A stretch of DNA of 64,000 nucleotides from Amanita rubescens (lineage: Eukaryota > Basidiomycota > Agaricomycetes > Agaricales > Amanitaceae): assembly GCA_015039365.1 (NCBI GenBank), contig WION01000003.1:992001-1056000 (forward strand), in the 5' to 3' direction. Of the stretch, positions 50,054 to 62,393 are shown piece after piece. The notes under the pieces are model-generated. The model searched no databases, had not been told where the DNA came from, and saw only the letters and a program-made list of their open reading frames with translations. A program made the position numbers and the translations under genes. Each line of letters starts with the position of its first letter. Within the stretch, counting starts at the first letter, position 1.

Positions 50054-50817
50054 ATGCCAGAAACCCAGCCACTACTCGCACAAGATCCTAGGTCTTCAGA
50101 TCAGCAAGATGGTGCTGAGCGGAGAACTTGGGCAGAGACCACAGCTGAATTTCTCGAGAGTGCCGTCCTACATAAGATAGTTATTACACTGGTATGAATA
50201 AAAATTCCACCATGCACCCCACGCGTCCTTACACTAGTTATGTAGATCGCGATTGACGCTGCTTGCGTCCTCGCCGATCTCAGCTACACCCTTCTGACAA
50301 GCAGCTGCACTCCCGAAGAGCCGGAGGCCCCAGTATGGCTCGAAGTTCTGTCGCATGTATCGCTTGCCATCACGTCCCTGTTTTTAATTGAAATACCTCT
50401 AACATTATGGTCCTTCGGTCCTCGATTTTACAATCCGCTTGGAGACTTGCCTTACGCATCCCTGCACGTATTCGATGCCCTCATTATTATTTCCACCTTT
50501 TCACTCGAATTCTTACTGAAAGGAAGAGAGCGAGAGTTAGTTGGCCTACTAATTGCCCTCCGGTTGTGGCGTCTTGTGAAACTTGTCGGAGGTCAGTGGA
50601 TCGAAATCTTTCGTCTAGGGCAACTATCTTAAATAATTCATCTCATTTAGGGGTGGCGGTTGGTGCAGGGGAATTGGGAGAAGAAGAAGCAAAGGAGTTC
50701 GCCGAGACCAAGAAAGAGCTGGCCAAAACCACAGCTGCCCTGCGCGCTGTCAGTGAGGAGAATGAAACTCTTAAGCGCAAGATCGCCGCCCTTGAAGGAC
50801 GAGATTCCTATGCTTAG
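50054..50817 (+). CDS. Voltage-gated proton channel, Hv1 type
   Basis: Four-helix voltage sensor without a separate pore. Start MPETQPLLAQDPRSSDQQDG. S1 is LHKIVITLIAIDAACVLADL; its aspartate in AIDAACV aligns with Asp112 of human Hv1, which makes the channel proton-selective, and the LADL aspartate with Glu119. S2 is LEVLSHVSLAITSLFLIEI, S3 SLHVFDALIIISTFSLEFLL, S4 ELVGLLIALRLWRLVKLVGG. Human S4 reads RLWRVAR, so here the first two arginines are kept and the third is lysine. A C-terminal heptad-rich coiled coil follows (EFAETKKELAKTTAALRAVSEE), as in dimeric Hv1. Two introns. Fungal Hv1 channels are known in a few species. It is divergent from FUN14, with 112 bp between starts. Confidence 0.9.
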
Positions 50818-51189
50818 AAGCTGTTCGTGTACATTGATGTGCCTATGATGCCATGTGCATACTTATCGCGAGTTACGACTTTTGAGGCTAAGAGCTCTGA
50901 TATAGCGCTGTATGTATGGTGCCGTGGCGTATCATAGCAAAATGATGCATTGATGTACTGCCACGTCTTCGGTCACTAGTGGCCGGACCGTCATTTTCAT
51001 AAGGACGTTGAAACTTGAGAGCTAGTGTCAATAATGACCATGGATGTCGATGAATGGATGACAATAGAGGTGTTCCATTTTTGTCCATCATCCACGTAGT
51101 AATACAATGTACTTGAATCCCTGATATTCTTACACCTAAGACTACAATACAGCGCGCAGCGCTACTCTACGTTGTCATGGAGTCAACTA

Positions 51190-52506
51190 TCAATTATCCG
51201 GCTCTTTCCCTAGCGGCATGCTCCGGGGTCCGGAAGGACGTGACGACGCAGAGATATCAGAAGCGGGCATTGTTCTTATTCTTGAAGAATGCCTTGCCTG
51301 TTTCGGTCGCACTGGCTGTATCAAGATGTCTCGACGTGGCCAGTCACCCAGGGGCGGAGGCGAGGAAGAACGCTGTACTGAAGCTGTAGGTTTGGCGGCC
51401 ACGCGGGTTCTAGGCGTATCCTGCAGAGCATTTTGGACAAATTCTGGGTAAAAAGAAGTAGGATAGGAACGCTCCTCCCTCTCTACCTCCACAACTTGAA
51501 TGGGCCTTGACACAGGGGATACACGAGGTTGATATGGTTCGATAATATACCCCAAACCGGGTTCATAGCTTTGTGGTAGGAAAGGCTCCGGATCGATTAC
51601 CGGCATAGGTAGAGGTGCAATAAAGCCCGAAAGTGGCCTGGTATTAAATCGAGGTAGGACTGGCGAAGGGGGCTCGCTAGACAAAGCACTTTTTGGTCTG
51701 GGGCTAGGTATATGCCTGACACTGAAGGCCCAGATATCGAGGTGGTCATTCCGCCAAAGGATAATGAATAAGATCAGAGTGATCAAGTACATGAATACTA
51801 GAGCAAACTGTTGTCAGGGAACTTATCGTAAAAGGTGAATTAGGTGCTCACAAACGAGAGTGATCATCCAAGAGAAGGCAAGTAACGTTCGAGTCGAAGT
51901 GCATGCACCGGGGGTTGAATCGGCTGGCACAAGTGTGAGTGCGATATCATATCCGATGCTTAATTTGCATACAAGTTGGTAGACAGAAGTGTTCAGGAAG
52001 AATGGCAGACAATGCCGATGCACCAGCTGTAATAGGACAGGTGAATCTCTTCAGCTTATTGTTGATGTAAAACTCCACTCACCCAAATGCATCACGAATG
52101 AGGACGATATCCAACCAAACTCAAACCATACTGTCCCTGTTAGAGAATCTTTTCCAGAAAGCTCCAAGAACAGGCTGTAGATAGCTATTCAAGGGATCAT
52201 GATCCTGGAAGAACCGACTCACATGGTGAAAATAAAAACTAATCCGAGCGCCCCGAGACAGATGATGTACATATCGACAGCGACTGGCTGTAGTATTAGG
52301 GTGATGACAGATGTTAAAACTGACTTTTTTACTCACACACTGATGGAGAGGTTGAAGGACCTATGCTTTGGTTCCACACGGCGACGCTAACCAAGATAGC
52401 ATTACATATAACTACTAAACCTTTAAAAAAGTCAACTCAAGTCCGTAGCGGTAATAAATCCCATACCAAAGATAACATAATGCAGAATTCTCAGAATATT
52501 CTGCAT
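51190..52506 (-). CDS. Four-TM MARVEL-like membrane protein
   Basis: Six or seven exons, spliced by eye: MQNILRILHYVIFGLVVICNAILVSVAVWNQ (TM1), VDMYIICLGALGLVFIFT (TM2), a loop LELSGKDSLTGTVWFEFGW, ISSSFVMHLAGASALSAI (TM3), a cysteine-containing lumenal or outer loop (LPEHFCLPTS, PGACTSTRTL), then AFSWMITLVFALVFMYLITLILFIILWRN (TM4), and a cytosolic Pro/Ser-rich tail ending GKEPDN. Four spans with this spacing look like fungal MARVEL-domain proteins, which occur in plasma-membrane microdomains. There is no motif that gives a function. Start at 52506 follows from the intron 3' of GTATGG; exon borders may be off by a codon. Confidence 0.72.
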
Positions 52507-52892
52507 ATTTCTTTCATGAGCAAGAGAGTGTGAAGGGCCCGTCCAACGGTTTGGAGTGAAGGTGCACAACGTCCCCACGTTACAGGTGACGCTTCTTCTT
52601 TCGTATTATATTCAAACTCAGAATAGAACAGCAGTTGTTACTAATGGCACACAGCTACCACGTTCCCTTAGCCTAGCTGTATCGGGCGCGCGTCTAGTAC
52701 AGGACCCATCAGTATCAAACTGCGGGCGCTCAGGAGTCTGAGCCAGATAACCTCAGAAAACTATACGGATTATTGGACTCCGATAATAATGGATCATCGG
52801 ACATCTCCTTGTGTCCCTTTCAGGCATTGCTGTGTGTGTGCTTCCCCTAAAGGAGCCTTGCGGCACGCCAACGCTTGGGACCGTGTACCATT
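52507..52892. other. Intergenic region, nothing recognised
   Basis: 386 bp between the start of the MARVEL-like gene and the stop of the PP4R1-like gene, both leftward. It should carry the promoter of the former. No ORF or repeat of note. Confidence 0.45.
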
Positions 52893-55800
52893 TCATTGTT
52901 TGCGACCATGACGCTGGTCTAGAATGCCCGTTCTCCCTGGGTCTGACACACAATACATTGGCGGTCTTGAGAATGTATAAACATCATGAGTTCGCGTCTC
53001 GTCGGGTATGGTGTGTTCTGGGTTTTGACTGATCTTAGACAGATCTGGAATGTAAGCCCGCACATCATGGGAATTGTCATGAGAAAGACGCCTTATCAAT
53101 GTGAGCATTGTGCCAGTGATGGGTATTGCATCCCGTGCAAGCTTCTCTGTGGACTATATATAGATTTTTTTTCGCACCCAGAAAGTTTGAACTGACCACA
53201 CACGATTCCGACTAGACGCGCGATTCCTATTCGCACGCCATCAACACTATCACTGGCGAGTTTTTCAATGGCATCAAGGGAATCATTGTCAAGGATATGG
53301 TTGAGCTCTTCATCAGAGTTAATCAGACTTTGTTGGCATGCGACGAAACTAAGTTTATCAAGTCAGCATGCAATCGACACTAATGCAGCGTCAAATGCTC
53401 ACGTCATGCGTTTGCGATATGTGGGGGCATTTGCGAGAGTTAAAAGGTGAGTGTGAACCTTCGTCAAGAAATTAGGTTGGTCAGAAAAGATTTTCTGAAT
53501 AAAAGGAAGCTGTTATTTGAACAGTCGTCAAGCACAGTCGACTTTCTAAAAATGGCACTTACTGCCACTAGTGCAGATTCACGTACAGAGGCGACACTAT
53601 CTTCCAATGCTCGCGCAAGGAGGTCGCAAATCGCCATTGGAACAACTTGATGTCCCCATTGAGATAAATCCACTAAAGATTTTGCCACGCAATCCCGTTC
53701 TCTCCAAGTTTTAAAAACCCCCTCATCCCAAACTGTAAGAATGCCTTCTACAATGGACGAACCATTGTGCAGACCCAAGGCCGCCGAAAAAGTCCCAGTA
53801 GTCTCGACGGCTTTCAGTCTAACCTCGTCATCTTCTGATCTGATGGCTTTCCACCACACTTGCACCAGATCCCGTTGAGCATTATCCTCACCTATGATTT
53901 TTGCCAGCTCACCGAGACTGGCAGCGAGCGTCCGACGAACTTGAAATTCGACGTCCACGGCAAGCGAGAGGTACAGATCTCTTACATCGTACCAACGTTC
54001 CCTCCCAAGCGCAAGTACAATTGCAGGATAATTGAATGCACATATTAGAGGGCGCTTGGGATCTTGAAGGAATAAATCCAGAAAGTGATTCTGATCCGAG
54101 TCGGGCCCTATGGGTCCATCTTGACAACTTTTCTTGCCCAGAAAAAGATTTAAAAGATCCGTGGGCACCCCTTCGTCGTCTGCGCGAAACGTATAAAGTA
54201 CTTCGCCTAGAACCTCCAATACTCCAAGCCGTACAGTAGCGCTTTCATCGGCAGCAAGACATATTATAGTTTCTGATGCCAACTTTCTCCTTTCGTGAGG
54301 CAATAGACGCGACAAAATTGCTGGTAGTGTGAACACCGCCGAGTGGCGAACACGCCATGCAGTATCACAACGTAATTGGTCAAACAAGGGAAGCTTGTGG
54401 CATGTCAAGGACACAACTTGAATAATATACCACCCAGCTTACCAAAGAACAATAGATAACTTCTACTGGTACTACTTTTGCCAGAGCACCAAGCGCAAAA
54501 GAAGCTTCGGTTCTAACCCAAGAAACAGGGTCACTAGCAACGCGCTCCACCTCTCTTACGAAAGCTTGCTTAGTTTCTTCGTCAAGTGAGCCTACAAATA
54601 TAGGTCAAGGATGTGCGTGCGTTCATATAAATGATTGTTTACCGCTGGCTGTCACAGCTGCCATAAGACTCATACTAGACAGCCGACCGACAGCAGCTTT
54701 CTGATCTTCACTGTCATCATGTTCGTTAGCATCGTCGCATGTACACTTCCAGGAGAGTCCAACTCGGTCGTGAGTAGAGTCAAACCCCATCTCATTTTTA
54801 GTACCACTAGGAGGTATTGAGTCGACCAAGTCTGGAGACATGCGGCCTGACTGGGGTGGATTCAACTGATTTGTGGGTATTACAGAACGGCTATTAAAGG
54901 GCGAGGCATCGTTTGTAGAACGTGTACGCGTCAAGGAAGTCGTGGGAGGGGTGGACTGGCCCATCTGTTTTGAAGACAAAGGATCGATAAGATGGTTTTT
55001 TGGCAAGGACGAATCTAAAACCGATGTATGCGAATGGTTGGGTACGACGGGTCCGAAAGAGCGATCTGGGAAAGTGGTTGGGAAATACGGGTTGACTGTG
55101 TCTTTCGCAGATGGATAGTCGAAAAACTCCGGTTGATTGGGTCGGCCGACGACGACATCGTTTTTGGACGTGATAGGAAGTTCTGACGGGACAGGGCCAG
55201 AAGAGATGGGATATTCAGCGTCGATGTCAAGGTGACCCATCCCGATGACGACCTGCTGAAGAATTTCGTCTTGGAACATGGCTCTCTCTCGAGGGCCAAA
55301 TAAACCAGTGCCGAGGCTAAAATCCACATCACCGTTACGATGTGTCAATGCCAGACTCGTATCATCAGCCTTTCTCATGCGTTCCAAAAGATCCACGACC
55401 GCATATCTAGCAGCCCCTCCGACCTGGGGATTAGGACTTAGCAATAGCGTACCGAGTATGGGTGTAAATGACTGGACAGAGATGGTCGCTTCTGCCAACA
55501 CAACGACCTCCTGATGTACCCCTGTATCCGAGTCGGATTCACCTGGGATTACTTGACAGTGCTGTTGGGAACGTCAGCGTAAAGTAGGAAGCGAGGCAGC
55601 GCGCCATTACTGTAAAGAACCACCAGATGATAGGCAACAGTTGAGCTGCCAAAGCTTCTTTGACTTGCTCGTCTGGAACAGAGTTAAATGGCGCATATAG
55701 GAAGGAGATAACTCACCGTCATCGAGAGCGAGACCCGTTAAGAGAGGTAGAACATACTCATTCGCCTCTTGGGGAGTGACCTCATCAAGGAAAGAGGGCA

Positions 55801-56107
55801 GCGCGTGAGCGATGAACACCCTGTGGAAGACGGCCTTGCTCCTGGAGAAGAGATAAATTTTCTCGAGGGTGCTGAGAGCGTCGTCGCTGATGGCGAGGTC
55901 GAAGGCAAGGTCTACGGAGGAATGGGGATCGTCGGCAGCGGTCGGGAGGACGGGAGGGGAAAAGAGGGGGGATGTGGGCGGGGTGTAGAAAATCTGGGGG
56001 GAAGATAGATCTGGAGTGGAGGGGGCGGTATAAAAGGGTGGGTCTGTGTCGTCAAAGGGAAAGCGAGAGGGCGGAAGAGGGATGTGGGTCGGTCTCTGTG
56101 TGGCCAT
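52893..56107 (-). CDS. PP4 regulatory subunit 1-like HEAT-repeat protein
   Basis: Scaffold for protein phosphatase 4. Starts MATQRPTHIPLPPSRFPFDD, then DALSTLEKIYLFSRSKAVFHR and FIAHALPSFLDEVTPQEAN. A long disordered Ser/Pro insert (about 55400-54700) is followed by many HEAT units: EASFALGALAKVVPVEVIYCS, QLRCDTAWRVRHSAVFTLPAIL, RLGVLEVLGEVLYTF, FQVRRTLAASLGELAKIIG, EVRLKAVETTGTFSAAL and VVPMAICDLLARALED. The C-terminal part needs three more introns to join ACQQSLINSDEELNHILDND, LDAIEKLASDSVDGVRIGIA and LIRRLSHDNSHDVRAYIPDL. The domain order matches PP4R1. The exact stop (52893) is less sure than the rest. Confidence 0.85.
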
Positions 56108-56189
56108 GTCTGGCGAGAGGCGAAGGCAGGCAGGCAGCGAGGGAAAATCAAGCCATTCTCATTCTATGATGTCATCTGCCATGACGTAT

Positions 56190-57677
56190 CTACAAAGATC
56201 CTCGTACAGCTTGGTCAATGCTCGCTGCCACATAACCAATATTCCTGCTGTTCAACCCCGCCATAGAGATCCTCCCATTAGCAGTTAGATAGATATGTCC
56301 CCGCTCAACCATCGCTTTACACCCTTCCGGCCCGAGTCCCGTGAAACTGAACATCCCAATCTGCTGTACAATGTGCTCCCACGACCCCGGCGTCTTAAGC
56401 TCCTCCGTCAGCAGCTTGTACAACTTCTTCCGCATGTCGATAATCCGCGAAGCCATCGTCCCGATGTCCCTTTTCCATTCCTCAAATAGCTCCGCATCAT
56501 TCAGGATTAGCGTCACAAGCCGCGCCCCGTGCGTCGGCGGATTGCTGATCTCGCTTCGTTGCAGCACCGACAGCTGGCTCTTCACCCTATCTGCCGTCTC
56601 TTTGTCCGACGACACAACGTGAAGCGCTCCGATCCGTTCACCATACAACCCGGCATTCTTTGCAAAGCTCTGCGTACATCCATCAGCACCTTCTCAGCAG
56701 TGGTGTCGGTAACAAACCTGGCACACGAGTAATGGCACTCTCGCATCCACGAAGTATCTGACAGCCCAAGCATCATTATCAAGATCGCCACTGGCGAACC
56801 CTTGGTATGCACAGTCAAAGAATGCATAATGCTTTTTATCGAGCATGACCTTCGCTATCTCTTTCCATTGTTCCCTCGTCGGGTCCACGCCAGTTGGGTT
56901 GTGAGCACATGCGTGCAATAAGAACACAGATCGAGGTGGCGCCTCATTCAACGCATTTAAAAACCCGTTGAAATCCAAGCCAATTGTCCTGGGATCATAG
57001 TATGCGTAGTCAACGGGTTCAATCCCAACGTTCCGGAAGATGGCTTGGTGGTTAGCTGCAATACATGTATTAAATAACTCAGTGCAATAGCGGTCCCACA
57101 CGTACCCCACGTAGGGTTGCTCAGATAGATCCTCCGGGCGTCCGTCCAGTTATAGAATCGGGACAAAAATAAGGCTCCCAAATGATTAGCACCCGTGCCA
57201 GATATGGTCTGCACGCTAGCCACCCGTGCTTCTTGAATGGCCGGAGAAGTAGTGCCCAAAATTAATTTTGCGGCACCTGCTGTGAATTCCGGAAGACCAG
57301 TGATCGGTAAATATTCGTGGTCTAGAGTTTCGTCACTGAGGATCCGCTGCGCCGCCTGACGAGTACCCCAGATACGATGAGATATAACCGTTAATGAATG
57401 CATGACACACACTTTTTTCACCACGGGGAGTACCCATGGCTTTCCATTATCATCTCTATAGGCACCGACTCCAAGGTTAACTTTCTTATCATACGAATCC
57501 GCTTTGAAAGCGGCTGTCAATTTGAAGATACTGAATGTGGTCACTTCACTGAACACGCCATCTATTCGGTACAAACCTATCGGGAGGAGCCAGGGGGACT
57601 CCCTGCCATGTTTCTAATTCAACGTGTGTTCATCTCGTGTACCCTGTATCTTCCAATTTTGGCTCACCTGCTGACAT
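56190..57677 (-). CDS. AAT2: Cytosolic aspartate aminotransferase
   Basis: PLP enzyme exchanging amino groups between aspartate and 2-oxoglutarate. Two small first exons are joined: MSA, ETWQGVPLAPPDS and IFKLTAAFKADSYDKKVNLGVG. Other blocks are YLPITGLPEFTAGAAKLILG, VQTISGTGANHLGALFL, LLHACAHNPTGVDPTREQW, AFFDCAYQGFASGDLDNDAWAVRYF and SFAKNAGLYGERIGALHVV (PLP lysine in SFAKN). HIYLTANGRISMAGLNSRN gives the substrate-binding arginines. The short, acidic N-terminus without a presequence suggests the cytosolic form. The C-terminus DQAVRGSL is normal. About five introns. Confidence 0.93.
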
Positions 57678-58259
57678 CGTGTCGGGGGAGAGATGACTCA
57701 GTAACTGTCCGATTCTGTTCGACATGATGAGTAAACCTGTAGCTCGCGGATGATAGTGCAAAGGTGAAGACTCTGGCGTACTCGGATCCGGATAGCGCCA
57801 GCGTTTTATAGTTTCCGGAGATATACGGATACTAACTTACAAGGTATCACAAGCGAGTGTGCTGCTGCACGTGTTACTGTTGGTATTGAAGTGCGACTGG
57901 ACGACGGTTTCACCCCAAAACTCTTCGGGAGCAGAGGGGATAGAGACGCCTAGGGCTAAACTTATCGATGGAAGAGACACGAAGGTTATAATCGATAAAT
58001 CTCGAAACAGGATTCCGATTACCCTATAATCCCAAACTAGTGGTGAATGTCACATGTACCGAAATTACAACAGAATAGCTCTAAACATAACAACCGGGCC
58101 TAAAGTATGTAGCCAAGGAGGTCATCGCGGTCCCAGCCGTAGATGCTACCTGAATTAAATATCGTAGTGTAGAAATTGTTCATGAAATTTCATCAGTATC
58201 ATGACACCCGAAAACTGATGGATGTCCCAGAAATAGAGGAGAAATGAGATGAACGACCA
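57678..58259. other. Intergenic region upstream of AAT2
   Basis: 582 bp without a recognisable exon. It should hold the aminotransferase promoter and the 3' UTR of the AN1 gene. Several CGATAAA-like short motifs near 57960-58010 may be coincidence. Confidence 0.4.
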
Positions 58260-58543
58260 CTATGCTGTCGCTATCTTGGATGCGACCGTTCGCTCGCTCT
58301 CGAGCTTGCTCTTGTTACGGTCAAATGCCTGCTGTCTGCAATCCTCGAGGTTTGAGCAACTGTGGTGCTCCGGCAAGCGGTGCTAAAGCGAATGAGCATC
58401 GGCTACAAAGCAAGACAGACTGCGCTTACCGAACCGCAAAATTGGAGACGGCAGTGCGGGCATTCTCCCACCATGCGCAAAGCTGCTGAATTACACTGAG
58501 CGTCCGTCCCGATTTGGAACTGGCAGCGTTTCTTAGCGGGCAT
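58260..58543 (-). CDS. Small AN1-type zinc-finger protein
   Basis: Two exons with a 47-nt intron give 78 residues, too split for simple ORF finding. It starts MPAKKRCQFQIGTDAQC, continues LRMVGECPHCRLQFCGS and, after the intron, HRLPEHHSCSNLEDCRQQAF and DRNKSKLESERTVASKIATA. The cysteines and histidines follow the AN1 pattern C-x9-C, C-x2-C, C-x2-HRLPEHHSC-x4-C. The final helix ERTVASKI is also typical of small fungal AN1 proteins of the TMC1 type, some of which are arsenite- or stress-induced and touch the proteasome/Cdc48 system. That role is inferred from relatives. Confidence 0.88.
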
Positions 58544-58979
58544 GTTTAAAAGATGTTACGATCCTGTGAGGATGGACTGAGGAAAATGGAGGGAAGCAAC
58601 GTATAAACGAGAGCGTACGGAACAGGGGAAGACGGAGGGTTTGTAAAGTAGGGATTGGATTTATATGAGCCTCTCAATAGCGACGCGTAAGCCTCTCAGA
58701 TCACAGCCACGTGGTTAAAATCGCCGATTCCGTTGGCACTGCAATCCGGCGTCCGTATCCGGTGCCAGGGTATAATTTTCAAATTTCATGTGTGACAGGT
58801 GTCCGCAAAATAAATTAACAAAAAGTATACCATACGAGTGAGAATAAAAGCAAGTTCGAATAAATCATAGAAGGCAAAAGAGCGTAGTATATTATCCTCG
58901 TAACAAACATATTAATGCGAACGTATTGCCGTCAGCTCTGTTAATCAGCTTCCTAAGGCATGCTTAACCCACATTATGA
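58544..58979. other. Intergenic region, AN1 promoter and syntaxin 3' end
   Basis: 436 bp. No exon pattern or structural RNA seen. GC-rich short stretches alternate with A-rich runs near 58800-58860. Confidence 0.4.
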
Positions 58980-60370
58980 TCATTTGTGAAACGCGTGGTA
59001 AAGTACAACCCCAAGGACCACCGCAATAATGATCACGACAATGAGCGCGATCCAGAAGCATATCCATCGCTTCTGGCGTGCGGAACGGGCCGAAACCACA
59101 GCTTTCTCTGTATATTTTAATCTGGGAAAACATGAAGAATTGAATAACACAGGTTTATCAAGACATACCCGGCTTCGGTGTCAATCTCAACCCCAGCAGC
59201 TTGCGTTTCAATGACATTGATTACCTCGTCTTGTTGCTCAACAACAAGACTCATCTAGAAAATGCTGTCAAGATATATAACCCACCCACAAAATGTAACT
59301 GACATCATTAAACAATTGTGCCAACTCTCCCAGAGTCTGTTCTATGCGTTTGATGTCCTCGTGCCGTTCTTGTACTTCACGATAAGCTCGTCTTGATTCG
59401 CCGTATCGGTTTGAGTTCATAAGCTACAGACGTCAATTAGACGAAAAAATCCTCCATACGTTCAAGTGATTACCCACGGCTTGGCTAAAAATCTGGCCTC
59501 CTTGATCATCATTTACTGCTGCACGAATTTCTTCGGGAGTAGCATCGGGATTCACTATATGTCATGCTTCGTGAGCGCTCTGTACTTTTGAGAGACTCGT
59601 ATTCTAACCTATCTTAATCTGCCTCTCCATTCGTTGCTTATGCTTCGCGCGGTATTGTTGCTCTATGGTCTGATAACTCTGGATTGCTTCTACAAATTTG
59701 GACTTGACCAGTGCTGTCTGCGAAACAACTTGCTCAACGACACGGACCTCTAGAACTAAAAGACTTACTTGCTGCTTCCTGATCTGCGCATCACGTCCTG
59801 AACCGCCCTGTCTCTCCAGCGCCTTGATGCGACGTTTCAGGGTTGCACTGAGAGCGCTTGTATCCGCGACAAGCTCTTCTAACTGTGCGTGGTTGCGTTG
59901 CGCGGCATTTTCATCCGTATTATTGAGTGACCGTGAGTGCAAATCGCCGATGCGCGAAACATTGTCGTTGAAGTTCTTGATGCTGTCTTGAATGGCTGAT
60001 ATCTACAGTGAGTTAACATGGGTTCTAGAGTGTTCATAAACACGAAAGTTCACCTCTGCATAGAACGCCGACATACTGTCGCCAGTCGGTGCAAGGTGAG
60101 TAGTGCTATCCTTCACATCGGACATTTCATACGAATCATCGTCTCTTTGGTTATATGGGTTATTTCTGCGGCTTTGATATCCTCCACTCGACACCTGTGT
60201 CGGGTAGGAGTTTCTGAAGACGGGTGGGTGAAAGGTCGTCAACTAGTTAGGTGACCTACGATTGGTTGCCTTGGTTTTGCTGAGCCTTCAACAAGTCTGC
60301 CATTGAGTAAACGAAACGAAAGTATAGCTGGAAAATATACCCTCATAGCAGCTAATCTGTCCCGTGCCAT
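58980..60370 (-). CDS. SSO1: SSO-type plasma-membrane syntaxin (Qa-SNARE)
   Basis: t-SNARE for exocytosis. Exon 1 is ten codons, MARDRLAAMR; the next begins AQQNQGNQS. A linker (SYPTQVSSGGYQSRRNNPYN, RDDDSYEMSDVKD) precedes the Habc bundle: AFYAEISAIQDSIKNFNDNV, IGDLHSRSLNNTDENAAQRN, ALSATLKRRIKALERQGGSG and VEAIQSYQTIEQQYRAKHKQR. The SNARE helix runs through EDIKRIEQTLGELAQLFNDMSLVVEQQDEVINVIE with the zero-layer glutamine; then RQKRW and the anchor ICFWIALIVVIIIAVVLGVVL. Six or seven introns. It is the fuller of two syntaxins in the window. Confidence 0.93.
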
Positions 60371-60530
60371 TTTGCTTTATAAGGGCGAGAGAAAAGTTAA
60401 AAGGTGTTGAAGGAGGGGATGAGAATATTTAATAAGAAGGGTGGGCTGAGGCCTGCTGAGGCGGTGAACAAACTTGAACAAACAAGAATTGATGCAGTGT
60501 TGATCGAGATCTGTTAATAGCAAAGTCTGT

Positions 60531-62291
<1,761 letters not shown>

Positions 62292-62393
62292 GGTTGGGAG
62301 AGATAATCGATCGTGACGGCCTATATATATAAGGCTTAGCGTGAGTGCGACCAATCAGGGTGACCGAGGACAGTCACTTAACCTGCTGTTGCA

